Source: Tectiglobus sp965215755
Lineage (GTDB): Bacteria; Pseudomonadota; Alphaproteobacteria; Rhizobiales; Hyphomicrobiaceae
Length of the DNA stretch: 64,000 bases
NCBI GenBank assembly: GCA_965215755.1
Contig: OZ244119.1
Coordinates: 62,001-126,000 of the forward strand
Reading direction: 5' to 3'
Shown here one piece after another: positions 34,211 to 42,634 of the stretch (its first letter is position 1; the number at the start of each line of letters is the position of its first letter). The position numbers and the translations under genes are program-made. The notes under the pieces are model-generated. The model searched no databases. It was not told the origin of the DNA and saw only the letters and a program-made list of their open reading frames with translations.

Positions 34211-34462
34211 CTAGGAGTCACCATCTTTTTTTACGGCTTCTCGACGAAGAAAATCCAACAGGTGATCGGGAATCGGATCCATTGCCAAGTCGCGCCCAAA
34301 ATCTCTTAGTCGCTCATCCAGCTCTCGCATTTGGCGCAATTTATAAGCAGCATCGCGATTAGACAGCAAATAGGCGGCGACGCGCGCCCTGTCATGCCCC
34401 TTCAACCGCCCATCAAGAAAGTCTTGAAGCATGTCATCTGTTGGCTTCCACGGGTCGACCAC
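34211..34462 (-). CDS. small anti-sigma-like protein, module 1
   Basis: 83 residues from the GTG at 34462 (GGAG 6 nt upstream). Pattern: DMLQDFLDGRLKGHDRARVA, YLLSNRDAAYKLRQMRELDE, then DPIPDHLLDFLRR. This is the N-terminal layout of many anti-sigma factors (D-x3-FxDGRL, then R-A-x-AYL), but without any membrane helix. The end motif (E/D)-x-(V/I)-P-D-x-L-x-(D)-(L/I)-L resembles the sigma-mimicking NepR core. A sigma-EcfG-like promoter lies 65 nt upstream, consistent with feedback control. Paralog at 51704. Confidence 0.75.
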   Translation of the reverse strand: MVDPWKPTDDMLQDFLDGRLKGHDRARVAAYLLSNRDAAYKLRQMRELDERLRDFGRDLAMDPIPDHLLDFLRREAVKKDGDS

Positions 34463-34527
34463 GGCATACTCCGTTATCGCAGCAGACCAGTAAGGGGGCC
34501 AGCTCGCGCATCGCTGTCTGTTTGAAC

Positions 34528-34552
34528 AACCTCTACCAAACACTTCTGTTCC
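34528..34552 (-). promoter_or_regulatory. sigma-EcfG-like promoter for regulatory module 1
   Basis: Minus-strand GGAAC-N17-GTT (GTTCC at 34548-34552, AAC at 34528-34530), 65 nt before the anti-sigma-like start. The rest of 34463-34808 holds nothing else recognisable. Confidence 0.6.
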
Positions 34553-34808
34553 ATAAATACTTCGGTATCAATTATTTATACAACGGGGGAGCATGCGCGA
34601 ATGATGCCTCAGCAGTCCGGGGGCTGCGCCTGGTTGGAATTGATCACGGCGGCACGCTCTTGCGTGTTGCATTGCACTCGTTGGTCAGTTGGCGACTGTC
34701 TTGCGCCCAAGCGACCCTCGTTGTGGGAAGCGGAGCAAATGAGCTGCTGCAGGTCTTGGCGGCGATTGGTTGCGAGGCGGATGACGGCCGGCGCTGCTAG
34801 ATAGCCCC

Positions 34809-35954
34809 CTACTTCTGATCGCCCAAGGTATCCTTGATCCAAGCTTCCTGTACCAGAACCTTAGCAGCGGCCAACATGGGTGTCGCGACCATCAAGCCAA
34901 TAAACCCGGTGAGCGCACCCAGGACAACTTGAAAACCAATAAGCAGTGCAGGCGGGATCGCTGTTTGATGCTGTTGTACAAGCGGCGTGATGACATTGCT
35001 CTCAACGAGTTGCAAGGCCCCATACGCGATCACCACCCATGCAACCGTCATCGGCCCCTGAGTCAGTGCCATGAGCATCGCCAGAATTAGCGCGAGCAAT
35101 CCCCCGATATTGGGTATGAACGTAAGCAGACCAGTAACGATACCGATGGTGAATGGCATTGGCACACCTAATCCCCAAAGCGCTACCGCAGTGCCGACAC
35201 CTGTAATCAGCATTGTAAAGAACCGGCCAATCAGCCAGCTAAACATCGCATCGCCCATCATGTTCATCACGTCACAAACGCGGCTGCGTTTGTCGATGGG
35301 GAACAATTTTATGGTACCGTCTCGATAGAGCTGTGGATCTGCAGCGACAAAGACGCCAATAAAGAAGATCATACCTACATTCACAATCAAACCGAGGGAC
35401 GTATAGAAAACGCTCTTGAAAGCAGATAACGCGCGGCCGGTGGCCGACTTGACCAACGACGCAGAGCTTTCGGGCAGGGTCGCGCCCGAAAATGTATTTT
35501 GGCCCTCGGAGTTTGAGCGCGCCGATTGATCGGAACTACCACGAGGCCGCTGATCGTCGATTAGCATGTTGCCGAGATATGGGATGCGGCGCACGGCGTT
35601 TCTGGCCGTCGGGTGGCGCGACAACCATGCTTCGAGCGCGTCGGATGACTTATCCAAGTGGCCGGAGACTTCATCCAGGCGTGATTCAATCTTGCCCGCG
35701 AACAACATTGAGCTGCCCACCAACAAGGCCAACAACAGGCTGATCAGGAGCCCCAGACGCCAAGCGTAACTGATGGGCACCAACTGCCCGGCCAGCTGAC
35801 TCGTCTTAGTCAGGAAGAGACCGAATAGAACACCAAGAAAGATTAAAAACACGACATCGGTGGCCAGGACGAGCGTCGAAACCAGGCCAAGCACGAGAAC
35901 CGTTGCCAGGAGAAGCAGACCAATACGTCTGAAGTCTTGTTGCAGGGTGGTCAA
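34809..35954 (-). CDS. AI-2E family transporter
   Basis: 381 residues, normal family size. Two N-terminal helices, a soluble periplasmic stretch with a Ser/Asn-rich insert (about 130-165), and the family core SLGLIVNVGMIFFIGVFVAA, WLIGRFFTMLITGVGTAVAL, PNIGGLLALILAMLMALTQG, VESNVITPLVQQ. The family exports small molecules or ions; substrate unknown. One of three paralogs here (also 23579 and 47597). It lies upstream of the regulatory module, as 47597 lies beside module 2. Confidence 0.92.
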   Translation of the reverse strand: MTTLQQDFRRIGLLLLATVLVLGLVSTLVLATDVVFLIFLGVLFGLFLTKTSQLAGQLVPISYAWRLGLLISLLLALLVGSSMLFAGKIESRLDEVSGHLDKSSDALEAWLSRHPTARNAVRRIPYLGNMLIDDQRPRGSSDQSARSNSEGQNTFSGATLPESSASLVKSATGRALSAFKSVFYTSLGLIVNVGMIFFIGVFVAADPQLYRDGTIKLFPIDKRSRVCDVMNMMGDAMFSWLIGRFFTMLITGVGTAVALWGLGVPMPFTIGIVTGLLTFIPNIGGLLALILAMLMALTQGPMTVAWVVIAYGALQLVESNVITPLVQQHQTAIPPALLIGFQVVLGALTGFIGLMVATPMLAAAKVLVQEAWIKDTLGDQK

Positions 35955-36031
35955 GACACAAAGCCTCTTTCAGGGTCGTCGCTATGTTACGCATCCTTGT
36001 GCCTTGAACTCAGGCAAAGAACTCGGCTCAC

Positions 36032-36292
36032 TCAATCAACAAGTTTCTCCAACTCAAGGTCAATTTTGCGCAGCAACTCGGCATCAGACGTGATTGGATC
36101 TGGTGCATTGCCTTTGACTTCGGCGCTTGTCGGCTCAGGCATCATGCCTTCTGAAGCGCTATCCAGTTTGCGCTGAATGCGTTGGCGCCAGTCTTTCAAT
36201 GCGGCAACTTTGTCGGCACGACTCACTTCGGCATCCTCCGCCAACGCAGTGGGTGAAGCATACGGTCGACTCACGTTGGGGTCGTTCGTCAT
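36032..36292 (-). CDS. small conserved protein, family of three in this window
   Basis: 86 residues, soluble. It shares with 48908 and 63677 the pattern: polar N terminus with a Pro, (S/T)RA(D/E)K-(V/I/L)-x-AL-x2-W-x3-(I/V)-x-R, an acidic linker with GM, then SD(A/T)ELLR-x-I-x-LE-x-L. The family is common in rhizobia as unannotated proteins of about 80-100 residues. Function unknown; the helical W-x-R segment looks like a protein-binding hairpin. Follows the host-attachment gene by 30 nt. Confidence 0.75.
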   Translation of the reverse strand: MTNDPNVSRPYASPTALAEDAEVSRADKVAALKDWRQRIQRKLDSASEGMMPEPTSAEVKGNAPDPITSDAELLRKIDLELEKLVD

Positions 36293-36322
36293 GCTGTGCT
36301 CCTGTCGGCTTCAATACTGAGA

Positions 36323-36736
36323 TCATGCATCGACCGCGGCTTGCAGCGATTTTTCGATGTCGGCAACCGGACTGTTGGTCAGTGTCTTGGCCAATTCCAA
36401 CACGACCCGGTTCGACACTTCCTGATGCAGACTAGGGCGCATTTGGCCGAGCGTTTCAGGGTCTGCGACGATTGCGATATGATTGAAGCCGTGGTTCGCC
36501 CAGCGCTCAAAGAGACTTTGTGCGAGCTGCTTCGCGAATGTCGCCTCATCGGTCTCCTGCTGGCTGGATTCGGGAGGCCGTTTGCCAGCAGGACCGTCGT
36601 CAAGCAGATTTTTGGGGCTGAGCTTGTCGATGTTTTTCAGTTTGATTTCGCTGCTGGTGCCGGTGTTCTCGAAGACGATGGCGCCAGTGCCGTCTGCAAC
36701 AACGACGCATGAACCGCTGGGCAAAATGTCGGACAT
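36323..36736 (-). CDS. host attachment family protein
   Basis: 137 residues, normal for the family. Starts with the typical beta strand SGSCVVVADGTGAIVFENTG, followed by a Pro/Ser-rich loop, a helix (TFAKQLAQSLFERWANHGFN) and HIAIVADPETLGQMRPSLH, LPxxL-like TLTNSPVADIEK. First described as required for attachment of Agrobacterium to plant cells, but the fold is related to eRF1/Pelota-like RNA-binding domains and the biochemical role is unclear. AGGAGA precedes the ATG. Confidence 0.88.
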   Translation of the reverse strand: MSDILPSGSCVVVADGTGAIVFENTGTSSEIKLKNIDKLSPKNLLDDGPAGKRPPESSQQETDEATFAKQLAQSLFERWANHGFNHIAIVADPETLGQMRPSLHQEVSNRVVLELAKTLTNSPVADIEKSLQAAVDA

Positions 36737-36793
36737 GTCATTCTCCTGGGATGTGGGATTGAGAAAATCAGATTGAGATGTGCCGTAGGCGTT

Positions 36794-36872
36794 CTAGTGT
36801 AACTTTTGCATCTGACGTTTGATGTCGAGTTCAGCTGCAAATGGGGACCAAACGTCAGATGCGCGACACTAG
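36794..36872. repeat. 79-bp palindromic repeat, copy 2
   Basis: Bounded by CTAGTGT at 36794-36800 and ACACTAG at 36866-36872. Inner arms GCATCTGACGTTTG (36808-36821) and CAAACGTCAGATGC (36849-36862) are perfectly complementary. It has the same length and order as copy 1 at 32459. The terminal CTAG supplies the TAG stop of the vWA gene. Confidence 0.8.
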
Positions 36873-38278
36873 CGAACTTCGACGATGAGCCTCTCGCCGG
36901 CCCTAATTTCGAAGTCGACGCGTTTTCCATCTACCTGCAGCGAGTATGATCCTGGCGGCAGCGGAATCGTCGGACGCGCGATTGTGAGGCGCGCGACCAG
37001 GGTCTCAATGTTTGTGCGGAGAACGTGACCTTCTTTGTTGCCGCCTTTCACGGTCAGAATGCCGGGCTTCAAAACTCGCTTCTTGCCTTCTTCCAAGACG
37101 ATATCCGGCCACACCACAGGTCCAAACTTCACGCCGACCACAGTCGGCAGAAGAACGGCTGAGGGCTTGCTCGCTGTCAGTTTCGCCAAAACCTCCCCGG
37201 TTTCGGTATCAATGACTTCATGACCTATCAGCGTCGCACCAGAAACCTCAATGACCGCCGGGCGCAACCGCGTCAGCTTGCGAGGCTCAACCTCGACGCT
37301 TCTCCACAGGCCATTCCCGAACGACACATTGTAGGTGCCAGCTGGAAGCTTGACGGTGGGTTTGGTCGCGCCGAGCGCCGCGATGACGGCATTGGTATCT
37401 GGGTCAATGATGCGATGCACCGAGCCGGCAGGTTCTACCGTCAAGCTGCCTGGCTGATCACGCTTGACCACAATCACACGGGGGCGCTTCTCGTGAAGTG
37501 GATCACGAGCAACTGGTCTGTTGAGAACCGGTTGCGCAGGAGCGACGACCGATCCGGAACTTGTTGGTAACGGCAATTTCGCGAGTATTGGCGCAACGTC
37601 GCCCAACCGTTGGGACAATTCGGCAGCGTCGCGAGCGTCGAAATACTGGCCACGCCCCGCCTTGGCGACACACGTGAGTTCGCTGCGGGCGACAGTGCCA
37701 ACTGCGAAACCTACCGTGTGTATAGTCAAGCGGCTATCGGCTGCTGCTATGGCCCGCGCTGTCGCGCAAGGATCACCATTGCAGCGTTCCCGGCCGTCAC
37801 TCACCAGGATGATGACGTGGTTGGTCTGACCGGAGGCAGCAAGATCATCTGCAGATTGGCGTAGCGAATAACTGATCGGCGTGTACCCGCGCGCGCTTAC
37901 GTCCCGCATCTGTTGGATGATGCGGTTCTTTGCTCTGCGGCCGGTATCGATCTCGACGAGTGTTTCGCTGTCTCGGCAGTTTTTCGCGGCTGGTGGCGAC
38001 TTGTGTCCGTAAGCCCGCAGTGACATTGCGTAGCTGTCCGGCAATGTCGAAACCAGGGTCTGGATTGCGGCTCGGGCCGCCGAAAGCTTGGATGCCCCGT
38101 CTGCAAGTTTGCCGTTCATACTACCGGAGGCGTCCATGACAATCTGGACAACAACGGGTGGCACCGACCGGCCGTTACCGAGCTTCTGCGGATCCGCTGC
38201 CTGCACCGATGATGCTGCAACGATGCCGCTGACCATCAAACCGTGGCGCATCAGTTGTGTCGCGGATGATAAGATCAT
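36869..38278 (-). CDS. secreted von Willebrand factor A domain protein
   Basis: 469 residues. Signal peptide (GLMVSGIVAASSVQA). vWA domain at about 40-225 with the MIDAS motif DASGSMN (D-x-S-x-S), a distal Thr (ARGYTPISYS) and Asp (LVSDGRERC). The C-terminal half has three repeats built as (H/G)x(V/I)xDxxTxxV-x-A-x-L-x-A-x-KP-x-V-x-LP-x-GxY, about 90 residues each, probably beta-sandwich repeats. Function likely metal-dependent adhesion or assembly in the envelope. GAGGA precedes the ATG, and a sigma-EcfG-like promoter lies 42 nt upstream. The stop lies in a palindromic repeat. Confidence 0.88.
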   Translation of the reverse strand: MILSSATQLMRHGLMVSGIVAASSVQAADPQKLGNGRSVPPVVVQIVMDASGSMNGKLADGASKLSAARAAIQTLVSTLPDSYAMSLRAYGHKSPPAAKNCRDSETLVEIDTGRRAKNRIIQQMRDVSARGYTPISYSLRQSADDLAASGQTNHVIILVSDGRERCNGDPCATARAIAAADSRLTIHTVGFAVGTVARSELTCVAKAGRGQYFDARDAAELSQRLGDVAPILAKLPLPTSSGSVVAPAQPVLNRPVARDPLHEKRPRVIVVKRDQPGSLTVEPAGSVHRIIDPDTNAVIAALGATKPTVKLPAGTYNVSFGNGLWRSVEVEPRKLTRLRPAVIEVSGATLIGHEVIDTETGEVLAKLTASKPSAVLLPTVVGVKFGPVVWPDIVLEEGKKRVLKPGILTVKGGNKEGHVLRTNIETLVARLTIARPTIPLPPGSYSLQVDGKRVDFEIRAGERLIVEVR

Positions 38279-38320
38279 GTTCGTTCCTCACTGCGCGTTT
38301 CAATTGTCATCACCCAACAC

Positions 38321-38345
38321 AACAACTGCCGGGATGATTGGTTCC
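38321..38345 (-). promoter_or_regulatory. sigma-EcfG-like promoter for the vWA gene
   Basis: Minus-strand GGAAC-N17-GTT (GTTCC at 38341-38345, AAC at 38321-38323), 42 nt before the start at 38278. Confidence 0.6.
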
Positions 38346-38357
38346 GTCGATGCTCAG

Positions 38358-38382
38358 GGAACTTTCGTGGTCGTTAACTGTT
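38358..38382 (+). promoter_or_regulatory. sigma-EcfG-like promoter for the 38407 PRC-barrel gene
   Basis: GGAAC at 38358-38362, 17 nt spacer, GTT at 38380-38382; 24 nt before the ATG at 38407. Confidence 0.6.
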
Positions 38383-38406
38383 ATCGAGGTAGCGAAAGGT
38401 GCTGAA

Positions 38407-39219
38407 ATGAGCGACAGATACCCTGCTTTACTGACCATCGGAACGATTGGAACGGTAGCCGCTTTGCTGATTTGGGGGCCTGGAAATGGTCAGCTCGCCA
38501 CGGCAGTAGCCGCCGAAGTCTGCCCGCCTGACCTTGCGGCCGTAAAGGAGCGACACGACTCCACGATCGAACTGCTGTCAACGCGCCAGAAGAATGCCAT
38601 TGGGGCCTTCGATGTATCCTACATGAGCGTTGCGGCATTGGATGATCGCGATGCCTGTCGCTCGATAAGCAATGCGTTGCTTGATGTCCTCGATGCCCAC
38701 CGGAAGCGGTTCGTCGACGCTGGTCGGTTGCCGCCATTGCGACTGGAGTTATCTCGCGAAGCGTTTGCCGATGCGATGCCGATCAGCAAGTTCTCCGAGC
38801 CTGTTTCGCTAACTCGATTTTTGAATATGCCCGTAACAACACCGCTTGGCCAGGACGTCGGACGCGTCGTCGATGTAAGGCTCGATCCGTCGACTGGGCG
38901 ATGGATGTCCTTCGTGGTCGCCAAGACGGGTTGGTTCGGCAGCCGGTCTGAGCAGAAGGTCATCACGATATCGCGGCTTCGCTTCGACAAAGACGAAAAA
39001 CGTCTCCTAATTTTCGACCGCAAGCGAGTTCGTCGAAAAGAAAAACCGAGTAACTCTGCACCTAAAGCCGTACTGCCGAAAGCCGTTGTCACACCTATGA
39101 AACCACTCAAAGATGCCATAGCCAAGGGTGCCGCGCAGATGACCGAGCCACCAGCTCTGCGTGATGACGAGCAAAACGCCATCGATAGAATGCCGACGCG
39201 CGTTCTGAAGGTAAAGTGA
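38407..39219 (+). CDS. PRC-barrel domain protein with N-terminal membrane anchor
   Basis: 270 residues from the ATG at 38407 (AAAGG upstream). A hydrophobic N-terminal segment (ALLTIGTIGTVAALLIW), then a helical Cys-containing domain (about 40-110, CPPDLAAVKERHDS, DDRDACRSISNAL), a PRC barrel at about 130-200 (NMPVTTPLGQDVGRVVDVRL, WMSFVVAKTGWFG) and a basic, Pro-rich tail (KRVRRKEK). PRC barrels are small beta domains that bind RNA or protein partners. Here it is probably periplasmic and stress-induced. One of four PRC genes in the window. Confidence 0.82.
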   Translation: MSDRYPALLTIGTIGTVAALLIWGPGNGQLATAVAAEVCPPDLAAVKERHDSTIELLSTRQKNAIGAFDVSYMSVAALDDRDACRSISNALLDVLDAHRKRFVDAGRLPPLRLELSREAFADAMPISKFSEPVSLTRFLNMPVTTPLGQDVGRVVDVRLDPSTGRWMSFVVAKTGWFGSRSEQKVITISRLRFDKDEKRLLIFDRKRVRRKEKPSNSAPKAVLPKAVVTPMKPLKDAIAKGAAQMTEPPALRDDEQNAIDRMPTRVLKVK

Positions 39220-39341
39220 CTGAGGCAGCCACGTTGAACGCCTCCGCAGGCTAATCTGACTTGGGTGTTCGAACCGACGTACAAATTTGAGGCAGCCGCC
39301 AAATCAGGTTCAACAAACAGTCAGCAAAGGAGATGACGAAG

Positions 39342-39626
39342 ATGCTAACTGAAACCGAAGTCAAAGAGTTCCGATATCGGGTGAACGCCATCGAAAAACT
39401 CATCGAGAAGAAGAAGTCCAAGACGGAAGCGTTCGGCACATTGGACGGTCAGGAACGACTGGACATGAATGAATTACTCATCGAGAAAGCCAAATTGAAG
39501 GAACTTATCGAACATGGCCCCGATGCAGCTGACGCTGCGACGGTGGCAGCTCAGATCCAATCTCTCGAAAACAGTTTCCAGAGATGGTTTGCGTATATCG
39601 ACCGTGGCTACAAGCACGAGAGCTGA
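39342..39626 (+). CDS. helical hypothetical protein, 94 residues
   Basis: Start chosen at 39342 (GGAG 9 nt before); an ATG at 39333 overlaps the ribosome-binding site. Strongly helical and charged (VKEFRYRVNAIEKLIEKKKS, LIEKAKLKELIEHG), probably a coiled coil. No family recognised. Confidence 0.6.
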   Translation: MLTETEVKEFRYRVNAIEKLIEKKKSKTEAFGTLDGQERLDMNELLIEKAKLKELIEHGPDAADAATVAAQIQSLENSFQRWFAYIDRGYKHES

Positions 39627-39694
39627 TCCTGAACCACTACTATGGCTAGATGTATGACGAGATAGCGTTTCAAGAAAAACTACAAAAGATAACT

Positions 39695-39719
39695 GGAACC
39701 AATGCGTCGGTGCATTGTT
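39695..39719 (+). promoter_or_regulatory. sigma-EcfG-like promoter for the DUF1328 gene
   Basis: GGAAC at 39695-39699, 17 nt spacer, GTT at 39717-39719; 37 nt before the ATG at 39757. Confidence 0.65.
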
Positions 39720-39756
39720 GACAAGATATCGATAGTTACGAGATAGGAGATTCCAA

Positions 39757-39936
39757 ATGCTTGGATGGGCTGTCACATTTTTCGTTCTAGCAGTGATCGC
39801 AGCGGTTCTGGGCTTTGGCGGACTCGCGTCCGCATTTGCTAGTATTGCGCAACTGCTGTTTTGGATATTCCTGGTCGTGCTTGGCGCAATTCTCATCGCA
39901 CACCTGGTGCGCGGCAAGCAGCCGCCAATAGCATAG
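39757..39936 (+). CDS. DUF1328 (YtjA-like) small membrane protein
   Basis: 59 residues: MLGWAVTFFVLAVIAAVLGF, GGLASAFASIAQLLFWIFLV, VLGAILIAHLVRG. This is the complete two-helix DUF1328 layout with the conserved central GFGG. AGGAGA lies 7 nt before the ATG. DUF1328 proteins are stress-induced membrane proteins of unknown role. A degenerate relative is at 21686. Confidence 0.92.
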   Translation: MLGWAVTFFVLAVIAAVLGFGGLASAFASIAQLLFWIFLVVLGAILIAHLVRGKQPPIA

Positions 39937-40098
39937 GTTTGAGAATCGACCAGCTGGGCCGATTTAGTCGGTCCAGTAACACTATGTAGAGTCGGTCACT
40001 TGTTCTGAGTATTCGACTATCTGACTTGAGCTCGGGCGTTCGTTGGCTTCACAGGCAAGATGCTGGAATGAAATTTTGGCGGCGCTGACGCTTGACTA

Positions 40099-41148
40099 CT
40101 AGCCTTCTCTCGGTTGCTCCTGTTGCTTTCGACGCTGTGTTGCGCGTTGCCTGGCGACCTTTCTCAGATCAGCAGCCTCATCATGCTCGTCAACGATTTC
40201 GCTCCCTAACAGGGTCTCCAGTACATCCTCCATCGTGACCAGTCCCGCAGTCCCACCATATTCATCCTCCACCAAGGCGATGTGCGCGTCACGATCCAGA
40301 AGGAGATCTAATAGTGAATCCAAGTCAGTTTTTTCAGACACGCGCGCCAAATCACGAATAAATTCTGCGACCGACCGCTCTCCGTGTCCGTTCAATGCTG
40401 CTACCAAAAGATCTCGGGTAAGAACGAAACCTGACACTTCGTCGATCGAGTCACCGATCACTACCAATCGGGAATGAGGGAAGGTGTCCCGCCCAACGAC
40501 GACAGAGGCTACCGTTGCCTTGCAAGGCACATGCTCAATGACGGTCCTTGGCGTCATCACTTCATGCGCATTGATATGAGGCAGCCGAAATAGATTTGTA
40601 ACCACACGGGTCTCATCTTCGTCGACGACTCCCTCGCGCTGACCAGCGTTCGCCAGCGCAGTTATTTCCTCGCGCGATACTTCAGCATTCGCCTTGCCCG
40701 GAGTTAACAGTTTGGCAATGGCCTGACTGAGCCATACAAGGGGCAGCTGCGCCACAATCAGCAACGGCAGCACTCTGACCGTGAATGGGGTCAAGGCGCG
40801 CCAGTAAGTTGCTCCGAGCGTCTTGGGAATGATTTCTGAAAGGACTAGGATGCCGAGAGTCAGAACTGCAGAAAAAACACCTACTTCGAAATCGTCAAAT
40901 ACCACGGCGGCTTGCGCACCAGCTCCGGTCGCGCCGACGGTGTGTGCGATGGTATTTAGAGACAGGATCGCAGCCAGAGGTCGCTCGATGTCGCCTCGCA
41001 ATTGGCGGAGTGTTTTGGCTGTGGTCGGGCGTTGTTGCTCAAGCGCTTCTACGTAGGAAGGCGTTATCGACAAGAGCACGGCTTCAAGGATGGAGCAGAG
41101 AAAGGACACGCCAATGGCAAGAAGAACAAACAGAACGAGCAATGTCAT
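40099..41148 (-). CDS. CNNM/HlyC-CorC family transporter with CBS domains
   Basis: 349 residues from the ATG at 41148. N-terminal CNNM domain with four helices (about 1-175; ILSLNTIAHTVGATGAGAQA, GILVLSEIIPKTLGATYW), then a CBS pair (about 205-325; VMTPRTVIEHVPC, HIALVEDEYGGTAGLVTMED, VLETLLGSEIVDE). The usual CorC-HlyC C-terminal domain is replaced by a short basic tail. CNNM/CorC proteins move Mg2+ or other divalent cations and respond to ATP-Mg at the CBS domains. Confidence 0.92.
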   Translation of the reverse strand: MTLLVLFVLLAIGVSFLCSILEAVLLSITPSYVEALEQQRPTTAKTLRQLRGDIERPLAAILSLNTIAHTVGATGAGAQAAVVFDDFEVGVFSAVLTLGILVLSEIIPKTLGATYWRALTPFTVRVLPLLIVAQLPLVWLSQAIAKLLTPGKANAEVSREEITALANAGQREGVVDEDETRVVTNLFRLPHINAHEVMTPRTVIEHVPCKATVASVVVGRDTFPHSRLVVIGDSIDEVSGFVLTRDLLVAALNGHGERSVAEFIRDLARVSEKTDLDSLLDLLLDRDAHIALVEDEYGGTAGLVTMEDVLETLLGSEIVDEHDEAADLRKVARQRATQRRKQQEQPREG

Positions 41149-41694
41149 CTTCGATGCTTTCAGAAAAATCCGCGAACCCACTTGATGTCATACAGGCCCA
41201 TTGTACGGATTACCTAGTGGGCAGAAAGAAGCCAGACTAAACAATTGATTTGGATTCCCGTAAGAATTTGGTCGTTGAGATATGATTGCCGGTGTTCTGT
41301 CCTACTAGTCTGCCCAACTACCCATTGGTTCTGACGCCTATCTGGCAATGGCCGACGAGTCGGCAATCGAAGGATCGGTTCGTTATTTCGATCCAAAAGT
41401 TCGTGAATTGGCAGAATTGCGAATTTGTACTCTGGCAAATAGAATTGCCTCCGTCCTCGGCGCTGAAGCGGCAATTGATCATCGGGTGAGTTAGCCTCCG
41501 ACTATCAATGCCACCAGAGAGACTGTAGTTGCCGCGGATGTGGCAGCTGAGTTGGTTGGGCCCGGTTGTGTTGTTCGAAGACACGATCCCTGTTCGGCGG
41601 GTGAAGACTTCGCTTGCATGCTACACGCTTGGCCCGGCGCTGATGAGCCTGTAGCGATATATCGGTGCTGTCAGATCACGCGATCATCAACCCA
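41149..41694. other. gene-free stretch
   Basis: Several short frames on both strands, none with a ribosome-binding site, recognisable domain or signal peptide. No sigma-EcfG-like site and no strong hairpin seen. Confidence 0.4.
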
Positions 41695-41964
41695 TCAACC
41701 ACGCAGCAAGATCAGTCCGATGGTAAGTAGGTTGACGATAGCGAGTGCCCATATGGCCCAGGTGAGACGCTTCTGCCGGATGTCAGCTGACTCGCTCAGC
41801 TCACTAATGTAGATTCGCATCTCGTTGATATCTGGCTGGATACCATCGACCACATTCGTTTCAACGCGCTGAGCGGCCCGTTCGACAACGTCAGCTGCCT
41901 CTTCGACTGCCAGTGCAGAATTTTTCATCCGTGTCGCAGCTGTCATGGGTTCGGCAATATTCAT
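41695..41964 (-). CDS. small tail-anchored membrane protein
   Basis: 89 residues from the second of two adjacent ATGs (AAGGA 6 nt before it). An amphipathic Ala/Glu-rich region (NSALAVEEAADVVERAAQRV) and a polar segment (INEMRIYISELSESADIRQK) lead to one C-terminal helix (LTWAIWALAIVNLLTIGLIL). The layout is DUF883-like but without the R-x-x-P linker. Function unknown. Confidence 0.65.
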   Translation of the reverse strand: MNIAEPMTAATRMKNSALAVEEAADVVERAAQRVETNVVDGIQPDINEMRIYISELSESADIRQKRLTWAIWALAIVNLLTIGLILLRG

Positions 41965-42075
41965 CATTTGTCCTTCTCAATTGGTTTCGCTGGTTATTGG
42001 CAGATGACAATGCCGCTGCGCCAGCTGCTCAACTCAGTACGACTCAAACAGAATTGAACTGGTGATCGAAAGGAG

Positions 42076-42107
42076 GGCGCGTCACCAGAACGGAACGGTG
42101 ACGCGCC
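42076..42107. repeat. perfect 11-bp hairpin
   Basis: GGCGCGTCACC at 42076-42086 pairs with GGTGACGCGCC at 42097-42107 around a 10-nt loop. No T-run follows on either strand. No gene ends close by on the plus strand. Confidence 0.55.
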
Positions 42108-42528
42108 AGTGCTACCGTTTCCTCCCTAACTGGATGGATGACGTCATCCAGGCTTAGTGGCAGCACTTGTTCTCAACGTATCAAGGGGCGTGAATTGTCG
42201 GCTTTGCTAGATTTGCGGCCGCACTGCGCGCATCGAGGCGCCATTCTGTGCTGCCGCCGGCCAGAACCGATCGCGCTTACTGGAGGTTCGCGGGGCAACA
42301 ATATCGACCCGCTTGCCAATCGGCGCAGGCCGCACAATCGGCGCGACATCAAGCGTTCCTCGCCATGTGATCCTTTGTACGAAGGCACGCGATGAATGGA
42401 AGATATCTTCCCGCTGGGATGACCAACGTTGGCTTGCCCGTGCATCTGGTGTGTCGCTTTGGGCAGTGTTCGCTTGGGCGACAATAAACATGTGTTTCTC
42501 GACCTTTCTCTAATCTGATGATCAGTGT

Positions 42529-42562
42529 TTGGTATCAGCCGCCTGTCGGCGGCTGATACCAA
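42529..42562. terminator. perfect 15-bp hairpin downstream of the 42635 gene
   Basis: TTGGTATCAGCCGCC at 42529-42543 pairs perfectly with GGCGGCTGATACCAA at 42548-42562 around a 4-nt loop. It lies about 70 nt after the stop of the minus-strand gene at 42635. Very stable, but no clear U-run. Confidence 0.55.
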
Positions 42563-42634
42563 GGGAACAACTGGCGCCGCAAAAGGTTCCCTATTTTTTA
42601 TATTGGAGGATACCCCCTCGTTAAAGCTCCGGCG

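Larger units (their letters stand above)
41965..42634. other. 670-nt stretch without a firm gene, two strong hairpins
   Basis: It holds the hairpins at 42076-42107 and 42529-42562. A minus-strand frame 42207-42491 begins with an ATG 11 nt after AAAGG and would give 94 residues, but it has no recognisable features. Nothing else supported. Confidence 0.4.

Noticed and set aside
34441..34804. Plus-strand frames upstream of the anti-sigma-like gene
   Set aside because: They lie across the promoter region and the antisense of the 34211 gene; no ribosome-binding site or family.
39474..39917. 147-codon minus-strand frame
   Set aside because: It is the antisense of the 39342 and DUF1328 genes, which have ribosome-binding sites, a promoter and a known family.
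42207..42491. 94-codon minus-strand frame with a weak ribosome-binding site
   Set aside because: Spacing is long and the product has no recognisable features; mentioned in the gap note but not called.
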